Notes: generated from the sequence alone by a model not told the origin. Shown: positions 1 through 8,470, counted from the first letter of the stretch. The stretch: DNA of 64,000 nucleotides from Streptomyces alanosinicus (GCF_014650595.1 NZ_BMVG01000017.1:62001-126000), one strand, 5' to 3'. Program-made: numbers and translations.

Positions 1-285
1 TACCGCACCAGGCGGTATGTCGCTCCTCCGCGACGGCGGTGCCGGATCCGCGCGTTGCTGTTGTTCCCGGCCGCCTTCCACTGCTCGGCGAAGAACTCGT
101 CGAGCACGGACAAGGCGATGTTGGCCAGCAGCGGCGAGAGAATGCCGCCCTACCAGACCCAGGACGTACTTGTCTCCGACGCGGTCGCGCACCCGGCCCG
201 TGAAGGCGGTGTGGTCGATCTCGTCGAAGCACGCCGTGATGTCCGCCTCCAGGACCCAGTGATTCCCAATGTGGATTGTCAAGCC
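1..285 (-). pseudogene. Group II intron reverse transcriptase/maturase remnant, partial
   Basis: Reading the minus strand from about 285 downward gives HWVLEADITACFDEIDH, then GDKYVLGLV, the start of the RT catalytic domain of bacterial group II intron proteins (LtrA type). The reading frame then breaks near 148, and a second frame continues with GGILSPLLANIALSVLDEFF and ends in YRLVRY, just before the expected YADD active-site box, which would lie beyond the left edge. About 25 residues usually found between VLGLV and the GTPQGG turn are missing, so there is an internal deletion plus frameshift. The N-terminal part is also absent: IS110-type sequence begins within about 25 bp. The protein cannot be functional as it stands. 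Family assignment is firm; whether the intron RNA survives outside the window is unknown. Confidence 0.8.
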
Positions 286-308
286 TGATGTGACGCCTGG
301 TGTGGTGG

Positions 309-1340
309 CTATGCCGCTGCGTGGTCGGGCCGAGGTGGCTCGACGGTGAAGGTGCGTTGGTCGCGTATGAGCGCCCACAGCACGTCGAGGCGCCGCCGGG
401 CGAGTGCGAGCACGGCCTGCTTGTGTGTCTTCTTTTCATGGCGTTTGCGCTGGTAGAAGGCATGTGAGGCGGGGCAGCAGCGGGCGGCGACTTGAGTGGA
501 CAGGTAGAAGACACGCAGGAGTCGGCGATGGTAGCGGCGAGGGCGGCGCATGTTGCCGCTGATCTTCCCGGAGTCCTTCGGGACCGGGGCCAGGCCGGCA
601 ACGCCGGCCAGGCGCCCTGCGCTGCCGAAAGAGGCGATGTCTCCACCGGTGCGGGCAACCGACTCGGCGCCGAGCAGGGTGCCGATGCCGGGCATGCTGG
701 TGATCGCCTCGGCGTGCCGGTGCTCGCGCAACCGGGCCTCGATCTGCGTATCGATGCGGGCGATCTCCTGGTCCAGGTCTGTGACCGCTCGAGTCAGCGT
801 GCATGCCATGGCCGCGGCCGTCTTCTCGCCGGGTACCTGGGTGTGTTGCAGGTTCGCGGCTTCGATCGCTGTGGCCGCGACGGCGGACGCATTGCGGACC
901 TTGCGGTTGGCCAACCAGGCGGCGAGCCGTGACTGGCCCATGCGCCGCAGGCCGGCAGGGTCTGGTAGCCGGCCAGGAGGGTGAGCGCGGCTTTGGAGGT
1001 GTTGTAGTCGAAGGCACGCTCAAGGGCCGGAAAGTACTCCAGCAGTTGGGCGCGAAGCCGGTTGATGGCGCGGGTGCGGTCTGCGGACAGGTCGTAGCGG
1101 CGGGCGGTGAGGATCCGCAGGTCGACCGCGATCTCGTCCCACTCCTGCAAGGCAGTCGACTCCACCAACTCATGCGGGGGATCCGTGGCGCCGCGCTCTT
1201 CGAGTAGATCGCGGATGGTGACCGCCAGATGCCTCCAGACCCGGCGGTGGTTCTGGCCTAAAACTGGGAGCCGCCTCAGAAGATCACGCTCACTCTTCTG
1301 GGCGGTGGCGTAGGCAGCTAGGCTCCGCAGAACCTCCAGC
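309..1340 (-). pseudogene. IS110-family transposase, frameshifted and chimeric at its N-terminus
   Basis: The C-terminal half (309-941) carries the transposase_20 features of IS110 enzymes: MPGIGTLLGAESVA, LAGVAGLAPV, an SGK turn and a FYQRKRHEKKTHKQA tail. The upstream part (about 945-1145, another frame) holds the end of the DEDD domain, DLRILTARRYDLSADRTR followed by LLEYFPALERAFD. A frameshift near 940-960 separates the two. The first catalytic Asp region of the DEDD domain is missing: upstream of TALQEWDE the frame stays open to about 1340 but reads sequence such as RRVWRHLAVTIRDLLEER, which I do not recognise as IS110. The element is therefore truncated and fused to another coding remnant. 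It separates the group II intron remnant from the tRNA scar, as expected in a decaying integration hotspot. Exact ends of the insertion are not visible. Confidence 0.8.
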
Positions 1341-1341
1341 C

Positions 1342-1365
1342 CATGAACCGGACCTGTGGTTCATG
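1342..1365. repeat. 8-bp perfect inverted repeat in mobile debris
   Basis: CATGAACC (1342-1349) and GGTTCATG (1358-1365) form a hairpin with an 8-nt loop. It lies at the outer edge of the broken transposase region and may be a leftover of the group II intron RNA or an element end; the sequence alone does not decide. Confidence 0.35.
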
Positions 1366-1539
1366 CACGTATTCCGAAAGCTTGCCGTTGTGTCCGTGAT
1401 CGATCGCCGCGGACCTCTGTAGGAGGAGCCGGGCGAGACCTCGGGCACCAAGACGAGTTAGCGGTTCGGGGCGCGCTGGTGAGTAGACGAGGCGGCGTCG
1501 GTCCCGGCAGTGGTGAGGGAAGCCGGGGGCTTGTGAGCC

Positions 1540-1559
1540 TGGGGACCAGTTGGGGACCA
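1540..1559. repeat. Direct repeat TGGGGACCA x2 near the attachment scar
   Basis: Two copies of TGGGGACCA (1540-1548 and 1551-1559) start 11 bp apart, about 100 bp from the tRNA-Pro fragment. Short direct repeats of this kind flank att cores of actinomycete integrative elements, where they can be integrase arm or excisionase sites. The role here is inference from position. The surrounding 1366-1655 stretch holds no gene that I can support. Confidence 0.35.
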
Positions 1560-1655
1560 CACGGTGTCAGCAGCACTGAGCGGCACCCACGCCGACGCAC
1601 GCCCTGCGCCCAAGATTCGCCTGTTATGCCCAGAAAGGGTGGCCACCCCTCACTC

Positions 1656-1698
1656 CTGGGGGTCAAGGGGTCGCAGGTTCAAATCCTGTCGTCCCGAC
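1656..1698 (+). other. tRNA-Pro(GGG) 3' half, probable attachment-site duplicate
   Basis: The sequence from the anticodon loop CTGGGGG (1656-1662) through TCAAG, the GGGTC variable loop, the GCAGG-TTCAAAT-CCTGT T arm and the acceptor strand CGTCCCG plus discriminator A is a tRNA-Pro(GGG) 3' half. The bases before the loop (CACTC) cannot pair with TCAAG, and no 5' acceptor strand CGGGACG is present, so this is not a complete gene. Such 3' halves are left when tyrosine integrases of elements such as pSAM2 (known to use tRNA-Pro) recombine at the 3' end of the tRNA. With the adjacent transposase and intron debris to the left, I read it as the chromosomal-side att scar of a decayed integrated element. 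Confidence 0.7.
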
Positions 1699-1717
1699 TT
1701 TGCGAAGTCGCAGGTCG

Positions 1718-1761
1718 GAGGCTATGCCGGAGGAAACCGGCATAGCCTCTTGATCGTTTTT
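1718..1761 (+). terminator. Intrinsic terminator following the tRNA-Pro fragment
   Basis: A 13-bp perfect stem, GAGGCTATGCCGG (1718-1730) and CCGGCATAGCCTC (1737-1749), with loop AGGAAA, is followed by TTGATCGTTTTT. This is a canonical factor-independent terminator and is where the terminator of an intact tRNA-Pro gene would sit. Confidence 0.85.
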
Positions 1762-1898
1762 GGGTTGAGGGCGCGGCTCATGACCCGCTCGGCTGAGGGC
1801 CGGGCCTATCAGGCAAAGCCCCTGGACAGCCCTGCGAGTTGGGCGATCGAGCCCAAGGGTCGGCACCTTCGTGCTCAGATCCCGCGACCAGGTCGAGG

Positions 1899-2465
1899 TC
1901 ACAGCAATCGGTCGACCAGCCCGTCGACGTAGTCCGGGGTGAGCGGGCCCATGCCGAACAGGACGCGGATGTACATCGGGGCCAGCACATGGTCCAGCAC
2001 GCCGAACGCGTCGGGTGCGTGCTCGCCGCGTTCGCGGGCGCGATCGAGCATGGACTGCAGTTGCCGGGCGCGTTCGGCGAGGAGGTCGTCACGCGCCTGC
2101 AGGCCCTGCTGACCGGTGCTCGACAGAGCGACGGACAGGCGCAGCAAGGCCAGACCGTCGGGTCCGGTGATCTCGCGGGCCACTTGGGCCGCGTAAGTGC
2201 GCAGGTCGCCGGCCAGACTTCCGGTGTCGGGCATCGGCGACCGCGCGTTGAGGCGGGTGAGCGCCACGTCGCTGAGCAGGGACTCCAGGTTGCCCCACCG
2301 GCGGTAGATGCTGCTGTCGGCCACGCCCGCGCGGGCTGCGACGTCGCCGACGGTGAACGTGCCGTAGCCGCGCTCGCTGATCAGTTCGGTGACGGCCTGG
2401 TGCACCGCCGCGCCGACCTGGGCGCTGCGCCCGCCGGGTCGCCGGGCTCGCTGTCGCTCGTCCAT
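1899..2465 (-). CDS. TetR/AcrR-family transcriptional regulator
   Basis: 188-residue protein. An N-terminal TetR helix-turn-helix lies at about residues 25-70 (FTVGDVAARAGVADSSIYRRW), followed by an all-helical ligand-binding domain with a TetR_C-like end. It is divergent from a DHA2 drug exporter across 151 bp that contain two copies of a palindrome, the usual layout of a local repressor that controls its own gene and the pump until a ligand binds. The ATG at 2465 is preceded only by a weak ribosome binding site. The ligand cannot be predicted. TetR membership is certain; repression of the neighbouring pump is inferred. Confidence 0.92.
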   Translation of the reverse strand: MDERQRARRPGGRSAQVGAAVHQAVTELISERGYGTFTVGDVAARAGVADSSIYRRWGNLESLLSDVALTRLNARSPMPDTGSLAGDLRTYAAQVAREITGPDGLALLRLSVALSSTGQQGLQARDDLLAERARQLQSMLDRARERGEHAPDAFGVLDHVLAPMYIRVLFGMGPLTPDYVDGLVDRLL

Positions 2466-2474
2466 GCCCCCACC

Positions 2475-2499
2475 TTAACGCAGTCGGGACTTGCGTTTG
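2475..2499. promoter_or_regulatory. Imperfect TetR operator, regulator-proximal copy
   Basis: TTAACGCAGTC and ACTTGCGTTTG form an imperfect copy of the palindrome at 2524-2548, about 10 bp upstream of the TetR start codon and overlapping the -35 region of the exporter promoter. Binding here would shut both directions. Confidence 0.6.
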
Positions 2500-2520
2500 T
2501 GGGGCGAGTCTCCTTACAGT
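2491..2520 (+). promoter_or_regulatory. Probable sigma-70 promoter of the DHA2 exporter
   Basis: TTGCGT (2491-2496) and TACAGT (2515-2520) are spaced by 18 bp, typical of an HrdB-type streptomycete promoter. The predicted start falls inside the perfect operator at 2524-2548 and the -35 box overlaps the imperfect copy. Confidence 0.55.
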
Positions 2521-2523
2521 CGC

Positions 2524-2548
2524 CTAACGCAGTCAGTGACTGCGTTAG
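2524..2548. promoter_or_regulatory. Perfect TetR-type operator palindrome
   Basis: CTAACGCAGTCA and TGACTGCGTTAG are exact inverted repeats of 12 bp around a single central G (2536). Length and symmetry fit a TetR dimer site. It lies between the divergent TetR and exporter genes and over the predicted transcription start of the exporter. Confidence 0.8.
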
Positions 2549-2616
2549 TGCGCCCGGAGGCTGACCGCGTCGGCCGTGGAGAGGCGCAACTACCGATGGA
2601 ATGGAGAGGAACCCCC

Positions 2617-4086
2617 ATGGCTGCATCGCCTTCGGCCGTAGGCAGTCGACCGAACCGGGCCGTGCTGCTCACCGTGACCTGCCTGGGCCAGTTCATGGTG
2701 CTGCTCGACAACACGATCGTTGGAGCGGCGCTGCCCGATATGCAGGACCGGCTGCACATTCAGCTGACCGGTCTGCAGTGGATCGTCGACGCGTATGTGC
2801 TGCTGGTCGCCATGCTGCTGCTGTCCGGCGGCGTTTTCGCCGACCGGTTCGGCCGCAAGCGGGTGTACCTGGCCGGTGCGGTGGTGTTCACCGCGGCATC
2901 GCTGCTGTGCAGCCTCGCGCCCTCGGTCGGCTGGCTGGTCGCCGGCCGGGTGCTGCAGGGCATCGGGGCCTCGGCGCTGAGCCCCGCCTCGCTGGCCCTG
3001 CTCGCCGCCGCGTATCCCGTTCCTCAGGAACGCGTCAAGGCGATCGGGCTGTGGGCCGGATTCAGCGGAATCGGCCTGGCCGCCGGACCTGTGGCCGGCG
3101 GCGTACTGGCAGAAGCCTTCGGCTGGCCCGCCATCTTCCTGGTCAATCTGCCCATCGGCGTGATCCTGTTGCTGGTCGGCCTGCGCCACCTCGACGAGTC
3201 CCGCAACCCGAGCGCCCCCGCGATCGACATACCGGGGACGGTGCTGTCCGTTCTGGCGGTGGGGGCACTGACCTACGGGCTGATCGAGGGTGGCGCCCGC
3301 GGCTGGACCTCACCGGTCATCCTGGGCAGCTTCGCCGCCGCGGTGATCCTCCTCTCCGCCTTCGTCGCCGTCGAAGCACGTCGTTCCGCTCCGATGCTGC
3401 CGCTGCGGCTGTTCCGGCAGCGGCTGTTCACCGTGTCCAACACCGCCATGGTCGTGGTGGGGTTCGCGCTCATGGGCTCGTCGTTCTTCTTCTCCCAGTT
3501 CTTCGTGTACGTCCAGGGCAGCTCGATCCTGCGTGCCGGCCTGCAAACCCTGCCGGTATCCCTCGCCATGGTGATCGTCAGCCCGTACGCGGGCCGGCTC
3601 GCCGCCCGGTACGGCTTCCGCATCGTGGTCACCACCGGCCTGGCCCTGGCCGGAGGGGGGCTGCTGGCGCTGGGCACGGTGCACGCCGACACCGGCTACG
3701 GGAACGTGTGGTGGCGGCTGGGAGTCGTCGGCATCGGCTTCGCCCTGACCATGTCCCCGCTGACAGGCGCCGCCATCCAAGCGGTCAGCCCGCAGGAAGG
3801 CGGCCTCGCCTCCGGCATCAGCGGCACCACCCGGCAGATCGGCGCGGTGCTCGGCGTGGCGGTACTCGGAGCCGTCGTCCGCACCCGGCAATCCGGCGGC
3901 GCCTCCTTGGAGACCGGCCTCGACAGCGCCTTCCTCGCTGCCGGCACCGTCACTTTGGCCACCGCCGTGTTCACCGGCCTGTGGCTGGCGAGGTCCAAGC
4001 CCGTGGAAGGCCCGGCGGTGGCCCACCGTTCCACCGATCCAGATGAGGTCACCACGTCGAACGAGGTGTCCGTGAACAGCCGTTGA
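2617..4086 (+). CDS. DHA2-family (EmrB/QacA-type) MFS drug efflux transporter
   Basis: 489-residue integral membrane protein with about 14 hydrophobic segments, the DHA2 topology. Family marks include the first-helix motif LDNTIVGAALP, the loop motif ADRFGRKR after helix 2, and VLQGIGASALSPASLALL in the antiporter region. It should export a hydrophobic drug in exchange for protons. The ATG at 2617 is preferred because GGAGAGGA lies seven bases upstream; longer open frames upstream cross the operator and promoter and are unlikely to be translated. It is divergent from the TetR gene, which probably represses it, and an SDR follows after 116 bp. Substrate unknown. Confidence 0.93.
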   Translation: MAASPSAVGSRPNRAVLLTVTCLGQFMVLLDNTIVGAALPDMQDRLHIQLTGLQWIVDAYVLLVAMLLLSGGVFADRFGRKRVYLAGAVVFTAASLLCSLAPSVGWLVAGRVLQGIGASALSPASLALLAAAYPVPQERVKAIGLWAGFSGIGLAAGPVAGGVLAEAFGWPAIFLVNLPIGVILLLVGLRHLDESRNPSAPAIDIPGTVLSVLAVGALTYGLIEGGARGWTSPVILGSFAAAVILLSAFVAVEARRSAPMLPLRLFRQRLFTVSNTAMVVVGFALMGSSFFFSQFFVYVQGSSILRAGLQTLPVSLAMVIVSPYAGRLAARYGFRIVVTTGLALAGGGLLALGTVHADTGYGNVWWRLGVVGIGFALTMSPLTGAAIQAVSPQEGGLASGISGTTRQIGAVLGVAVLGAVVRTRQSGGASLETGLDSAFLAAGTVTLATAVFTGLWLARSKPVEGPAVAHRSTDPDEVTTSNEVSVNSR

Positions 4087-4202
4087 CGGTGACACGGCCA
4101 CGACGGCCTCACGGACGAGCACGCCGAGAAGCTCGCGCGCGCCGCGCTCGACGGGCTTGTGCGCTCCACCGTCCGACACTTGCGATTCCCATGGAGAGAC
4201 AC

Positions 4203-5036
4203 ATGTCCCGTACGTTTCTCATCACCGGCGTGAGCAGCGGCCTCGGCCGCGCCTTCGCCACCGCCGCCCTCGACGTCGGCCATACCGTGATCGGCACCGT
4301 TCGGAACCCGGACCAGATCGCCGCCTTCGAGCAGTTCGCTCCGGGCCGCGCTCACGCCCGCGTGCTGGACGTCACCGACACCGATGCCATCGCGCAGACC
4401 GTCGCAGCGGTCGAGGGCACGGTGGGCCCCATCGACGTACTCGTCAACAACGCCGGGTACGGCGTCGAGGGCACCTTCGAGGAAACCCCGCTCGCCACCT
4501 TCCGCCATCAGTTCGACGTCAACGTCTTCGGCGTCATCGCGGTCACCCAAGCCGTCCTGCCCCGCATGCGCGAGCGCCGTGCCGGGCACATCCTGTTCGT
4601 GACCTCCATGGGGGGTCTGCGCGCGTTCCCCGGCCTGGCCGCCTATCACGGCTCCAAGTTCGCCGTCGAGGGCATCGCGGCCACGCTCGCCGAGGAAGTC
4701 GCGCCCCTCGGCATTCACGTCACGGCGATCGAGCCCGGCTCCTTCCGCACCGACTGGGCCGGCCGTTCCATGCACCGCGTAGAGAGCACCATCGCCGACT
4801 ACGACCCGATCTTCTCCCCGATCCGCGAACGCCGCATCGACATGAGCGGTCAGCAGCCCGGCGATCCCGTCCGAGCCGGCCGCGCCCTGCTCGCCGTCGT
4901 GGAGGCCGAAAAGCCGCCGACCCACCTCATCCTCGGCAGCGACGCCCTCCGCCTCGTCGCCGACGCCCGCTCCGCCTTCGATGCGGAGACAGCCGCCTGG
5001 AACGAGTTGTCGAGGTCCACCGACTATCGAGGGTGA
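4203..5036 (+). CDS. Short-chain dehydrogenase/reductase (SDR)
   Basis: 277 residues with the classical SDR layout: TGVSSGLG cofactor loop near the N-terminus, NNAG in VNNAGYG, the catalytic Ser in FVTSMGG and the YHGSK catalytic pair. An NADP(H)- or NAD(H)-dependent oxidoreductase of unknown substrate; the subgroup resembles streptomycete oxidoreductases that often sit beside TetR genes. Start chosen at the ATG 4203 because GGAGAGAC precedes it; an in-frame ATG at 4191 overlaps that ribosome binding site. It may be cotranscribed with the exporter, though the 116-bp gap leaves room for its own promoter. Confidence 0.9.
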   Translation: MSRTFLITGVSSGLGRAFATAALDVGHTVIGTVRNPDQIAAFEQFAPGRAHARVLDVTDTDAIAQTVAAVEGTVGPIDVLVNNAGYGVEGTFEETPLATFRHQFDVNVFGVIAVTQAVLPRMRERRAGHILFVTSMGGLRAFPGLAAYHGSKFAVEGIAATLAEEVAPLGIHVTAIEPGSFRTDWAGRSMHRVESTIADYDPIFSPIRERRIDMSGQQPGDPVRAGRALLAVVEAEKPPTHLILGSDALRLVADARSAFDAETAAWNELSRSTDYRG

Positions 5037-5085
5037 CGCGGAAGCCGAGTTCGTCGGACCGGGAGACGGCTCGGTGCGCGGCCCG

Positions 5086-6465
5086 TCACCGGCGGCGGGC
5101 CGCCAGTATCGCGTAGACGAGGACTCCGGCGAACAGGAAGAGCGCGCCCTGGTACACCGCCGCGTAACCGGCGCCGGCCATCAGCCAGATGGAGAAGGCG
5201 GCCGCGGTCGCGGTGATCACCGAGTCCCGCGCCAGTCGGGCGCGGTCCACCGCGTCGCGCCGGCCGGAGACGAGGTGGAAGATCTGCGCGGCCGTGGCCA
5301 GCAGATACGGCACGGTCGCGGTGAACGTGGTGACGAGGACCAGGACGTCGAAGACCTTCGCCGAGCCCGAGAGGTAGTTGTACGCGGTCAGCAGGGAGGA
5401 GAGGACCACCGTGACGGCGACGCCGACGATGGGCACGCCCCGGCGGCGGTGGGCGAACGCGGCCGGGAACAGGCCGTCCTTGGCCGCGGCATACGGTGTC
5501 TGGGCACTCAGCAGCGTCCAGCCGTTGAGGCATCCGGTCATCGACACCAGCGCCGCCAATGCCACCGCAGTACCGCCCCAACTGCCGCCGAACATCGCGT
5601 TCACAGCGTCGGAGAAGGGGGCCGTGGAGGCCACCAGCCGGTCGTGGGCGACCGTCCCGAACACGGAGAGCGTGCCCAGCAGATAGACCAGCGCGGCGCC
5701 CGCGGTGCCGATGACGGTGGCGCGCCCCACGTTGCGGCGGGCGTTCCTCACCTCGCCGGCGCTCACGGCGGCGGACTCCACCCCGAGGTAGGAGAAGAGC
5801 AGCAGGGCGGCGGAGGCGGAGACCGCGCCGACGGCGCTGTGACCACTGGAGTTGAACGGGCCGAGCCGGGACGGATCGAAGAAGAAGAGGCCGCCCACGG
5901 CGACGAGGAGCAGCGGCACGAACTTCAGGACCGTCGACACCAGCTGGACCGCGCCCACGTACCGGGTGCCGGCGAAGTTGGCGAGGGCGGGCAGCCACTG
6001 CAGCGCCAGGGCGGCCAGACATATGGTCCAGCGATGGCCGCCCAGCGGGATCAGCACGCCGAGGTAGCCGACGGCGGCGACGGCGAGCGCCGCGTTCGAC
6101 ACCCAGGTGGTGATCCAGTACGACCATGCGGCGAGGAAGCCCGCGAAGTCGCCGAAGGCCTCACGGGCGTAGACGTACGGGCCGCCGGTGCGCGGGTCGC
6201 GGGCGGCGAGCCGGCCGAAGACCAGGGCGAGGGCGATGGCGCCGACGGTCAGGACGGCGAAGGCGACCAGGCTGACCGTGCCGTACGGCGCGATGGAGGC
6301 GGGGAGCAGGAAGATGCCGCCGCCGATGATGTTGCCCATGACCAGCGCGGTGGCCACCGGCAGTCCGAAGCGCCGGGCATGCTTGCTGGTGGCGGCCGCT
6401 GCGGAGACCTCGTCGGTCTCCGAGGGGGCCGGAGCCGACGGCGGGACGGTTCCGGTGACGTGCAT
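5086..6465 (-). CDS. APC-family amino acid permease, likely (hydroxy)proline uptake
   Basis: 459-residue membrane protein with about 12 hydrophobic segments. The first carries the APC signature VMGNIIGGGIFLLP, and FGRLAARDPRTGGPYVYA follows the second helix. Located downstream of the GntR regulator and in the same direction as the hydroxyproline enzymes, it is the natural candidate for hydroxyproline import; this is inference from context because APC sequence does not fix the substrate. A GAGAGG lies upstream of the ATG at 6465; an in-frame ATG at 6483 is possible. The 160-bp gap to the GntR gene contains CCACAA and TTGTGG arms 12 bp apart (about 6540-6565) that could be a regulatory site. 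Confidence 0.85.
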   Translation of the reverse strand: MHVTGTVPPSAPAPSETDEVSAAAATSKHARRFGLPVATALVMGNIIGGGIFLLPASIAPYGTVSLVAFAVLTVGAIALALVFGRLAARDPRTGGPYVYAREAFGDFAGFLAAWSYWITTWVSNAALAVAAVGYLGVLIPLGGHRWTICLAALALQWLPALANFAGTRYVGAVQLVSTVLKFVPLLLVAVGGLFFFDPSRLGPFNSSGHSAVGAVSASAALLLFSYLGVESAAVSAGEVRNARRNVGRATVIGTAGAALVYLLGTLSVFGTVAHDRLVASTAPFSDAVNAMFGGSWGGTAVALAALVSMTGCLNGWTLLSAQTPYAAAKDGLFPAAFAHRRRGVPIVGVAVTVVLSSLLTAYNYLSGSAKVFDVLVLVTTFTATVPYLLATAAQIFHLVSGRRDAVDRARLARDSVITATAAAFSIWLMAGAGYAAVYQGALFLFAGVLVYAILAARRR

Positions 6466-6627
6466 GGGGGGTGGACCTCTCATCGAACAGACGTCCCGGG
6501 ATCGCCGGGACCCCGTCATGCTCCGGGAAGCTCCCGTCCACCACAAAATCGCCGGTTCTTGTGGCGCAGAGCCCTGCCGATGGAGAAGAAAGTGCGCTGA
6601 AATAGCATCGGTGCCGCAAAATATCCG

Positions 6628-7344
6628 CTAGCCGTGTTCCGTTCCCTCTGCCCACAGGCTGCGTACATGACCCAGATGGCGCGTCATGATCGCGTGTACG
6701 GCCTTCTCGTCCTGTTCCAGCAGGGCGTCGAGGAGCTCCAGATGTTCCTCGGCCGAGGCGAGCAGCCGGCCGGCCCGCACCAGCGCCGTCAGGCCATAGA
6801 GACGGGAGCGGCCGCGCAGGTCGGCCACCACCTCGACGAGATGGGCGTTGCCCGCCAGGGCGAGCAGCCCCAGGTGGAAGCGGGTGTCGGCCTCGACATA
6901 GGAGATCAGGTCGCCCGCTACCGCCGCGGTGACGATCTCCCGGGCCGCCGGGCGCAGCGCCTCCAGCGAGACCCGGTCGGCGGTGCGGGCCAGGGCGACC
7001 ACGGTGGGGATCTCGATGAGCGCGCGGATGTGCGTGTACTCGTCCAGTTGCCGGTCGGAGACCACGGTGACCCGGAAGCCCTTGTTCGGCACGGTGTCGA
7101 CCAGGCCCTCCTTGGCCAGATCCAGCATCGCCTCCCGCACCGGCGTCGCGGACACGCCGAAGCGGGTGGCGAGCGAGGGCGCGGAGTAGACCTCGCCCGG
7201 CCGCAGCTCGCCCGCGATCAGCGCGGCGCGCAGCGCGTCGGCGACCCGCTCGCGGTAGCTGCTGCGCCGGCCGCCCAGCCGGGGGAGCGCGGGCAGCCCG
7301 GAGTCCGCCGGGTCCCGCATGTTCTGTGCCATGTCACGCATCAC
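6628..7344 (-). CDS. GntR-family (FCD/FadR subfamily) transcriptional regulator
   Basis: 238 residues. Winged helix-turn-helix at about residues 30-95, with SLATRFGVSATPVREAM as the recognition region, followed by the alpha-helical FCD domain (RALIEIPTV, then DTRFHLGLLALAGN, then RHLGHVRSLW) in which Asp and His residues normally bind a metal and a carboxylate ligand. It sits between the hydroxyproline enzymes and the permease and most likely responds to hydroxyproline or a pathway intermediate. The start is uncertain: GTG 7344, ATG 7341, ATG 7332 and ATG 7320 are all in frame and none has a clear ribosome binding site. Confidence 0.9.
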   Translation of the reverse strand: MMRDMAQNMRDPADSGLPALPRLGGRRSSYRERVADALRAALIAGELRPGEVYSAPSLATRFGVSATPVREAMLDLAKEGLVDTVPNKGFRVTVVSDRQLDEYTHIRALIEIPTVVALARTADRVSLEALRPAAREIVTAAVAGDLISYVEADTRFHLGLLALAGNAHLVEVVADLRGRSRLYGLTALVRAGRLLASAEEHLELLDALLEQDEKAVHAIMTRHLGHVRSLWAEGTEHG

Positions 7345-7387
7345 CGCATGAGTCTAGAGCAGTTACGGGAACCTCTGGGGGACTGCT

Positions 7388-7435
7388 CAGAGCACTCCCC
7401 AGAGCATTCGCCAGAGGACTCCTCACAGGACTCCT
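7388..7435. repeat. 12-bp tandem repeat, four copies
   Basis: Four units of the type CAGAGCACTCCC, CAGAGCATTCGC, CAGAGGACTCCT and CACAGGACTCCT follow each other without gap and end on the stop codon of the epimerase gene. No hairpin of terminator type is formed. Confidence 0.7.
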
Positions 7436-8435
7436 AGAGGACGAAGCCCTCCGGGAAGGGGTCGGTGGGGTCGAGGAGATACTGCGCGGTACCGGTGATC
7501 CAGGCGCGGCCGGTGAAGCTGGGCAGGACCGCCGGGACGCCCGCCACCTGCGTCGTACCGAGCAGGCGTCCGGTGAACCGGGTCCCGATGAAAGACTCGT
7601 TCACGAACTCGGTGTGCAACGGCAGTTCGCCGCGCGCATGCAGTTGTGCCATGCGCGCGCTCGTGCCCGTGCCGCACGGCGAGCGGTCGAACCAGCCCGG
7701 GTGGATGACCATGGCGTGCCGCGAGCGGCGTGCGGTGGCGCCGGGCGCGTAGAGATGGACGTGGTGACAGCCGTGGATGGAGGGGTCCTCGGGATGCACC
7801 GGTTCCGCCTCGGAGTTGATCGCCTCCATCAGGGACAGTCCGGCCGCGAGGATGTCGTCCTTGCGGGCCCGGTCGAAGGGCAGCGCGAAGGCGTCGAGGG
7901 GCAGGATCGCGTAAAAGTTGCCGCCGTAGGCGAGGTCGTAGGTGACCGTACGGCCGTCGGGCAGGGTGATCTTGCGGTCCAGGGCGACGGCGAACGACGG
8001 CACGTTCCTCAGGGTCACGTTCCGCGCGGCCCCGTCCTCCACCGCCACCTCGGCGACCACCGGCCCCGCCGGGGTGTCGAGCCGGATGGTGGTCACCGGC
8101 TCCACGACCTCCACCATGCCGGTCTCGACCAGCACCGTCGCCACCCCGATGGTGCCGTGCCCGCACATCGGCAGATAGCCGGAGACCTCGATGTAGAGGA
8201 CGCCCCAGTCGCAGTCGGGGCGGCTCGGCGGCTGCAGGATCGCGCCGCTCATCGCGGAGTGCCCGCGCGGCTCGTTCATCAGCAACTGCTTGACGGAGTC
8301 GCGGTGTTCACGGAAGTACAGCCGCCGTTCGTTCATCGTCGCACCCGGTACGGTGCCGATCCCGCCGGTGATCACCCGGGTCGGCATGCCCTCGGTGTGC
8401 GAGTCGACGGCGTGCAGCACGAGCTTGCTGCGCAT
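7434..8435 (-). CDS. Proline racemase-family 4-hydroxyproline 2-epimerase
   Basis: 333 residues, full length for the family. Both catalytic cysteines are present: C91 in MCGHG and C254 in SPCGTGTSARMA, which marks a true racemase/epimerase rather than a C14-type dehydratase with a Thr or Ser. With the neighbouring three-part flavin dehydrogenase and DHDPS-fold deaminase, the role is conversion of trans-4-hydroxy-L-proline to cis-4-hydroxy-D-proline, the first cytosolic step of the pathway. The gene follows the deaminase gene by 87 bp that contain a 15-bp tandem repeat. Proline itself as substrate cannot be excluded from sequence, but context argues for hydroxyproline. Confidence 0.9.
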   Translation of the reverse strand: MRSKLVLHAVDSHTEGMPTRVITGGIGTVPGATMNERRLYFREHRDSVKQLLMNEPRGHSAMSGAILQPPSRPDCDWGVLYIEVSGYLPMCGHGTIGVATVLVETGMVEVVEPVTTIRLDTPAGPVVAEVAVEDGAARNVTLRNVPSFAVALDRKITLPDGRTVTYDLAYGGNFYAILPLDAFALPFDRARKDDILAAGLSLMEAINSEAEPVHPEDPSIHGCHHVHLYAPGATARRSRHAMVIHPGWFDRSPCGTGTSARMAQLHARGELPLHTEFVNESFIGTRFTGRLLGTTQVAGVPAVLPSFTGRAWITGTAQYLLDPTDPFPEGFVL

Positions 8436-8470
8436 GCTTCTTGAGCCTCCTGGTCTCTCTGTGTCTCTCC

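Noticed and set aside
1656..1698. Functional tRNA-Pro gene
   Set aside because: The D arm, 5' acceptor strand and 5' anticodon stem are missing; only the 3' half is present.
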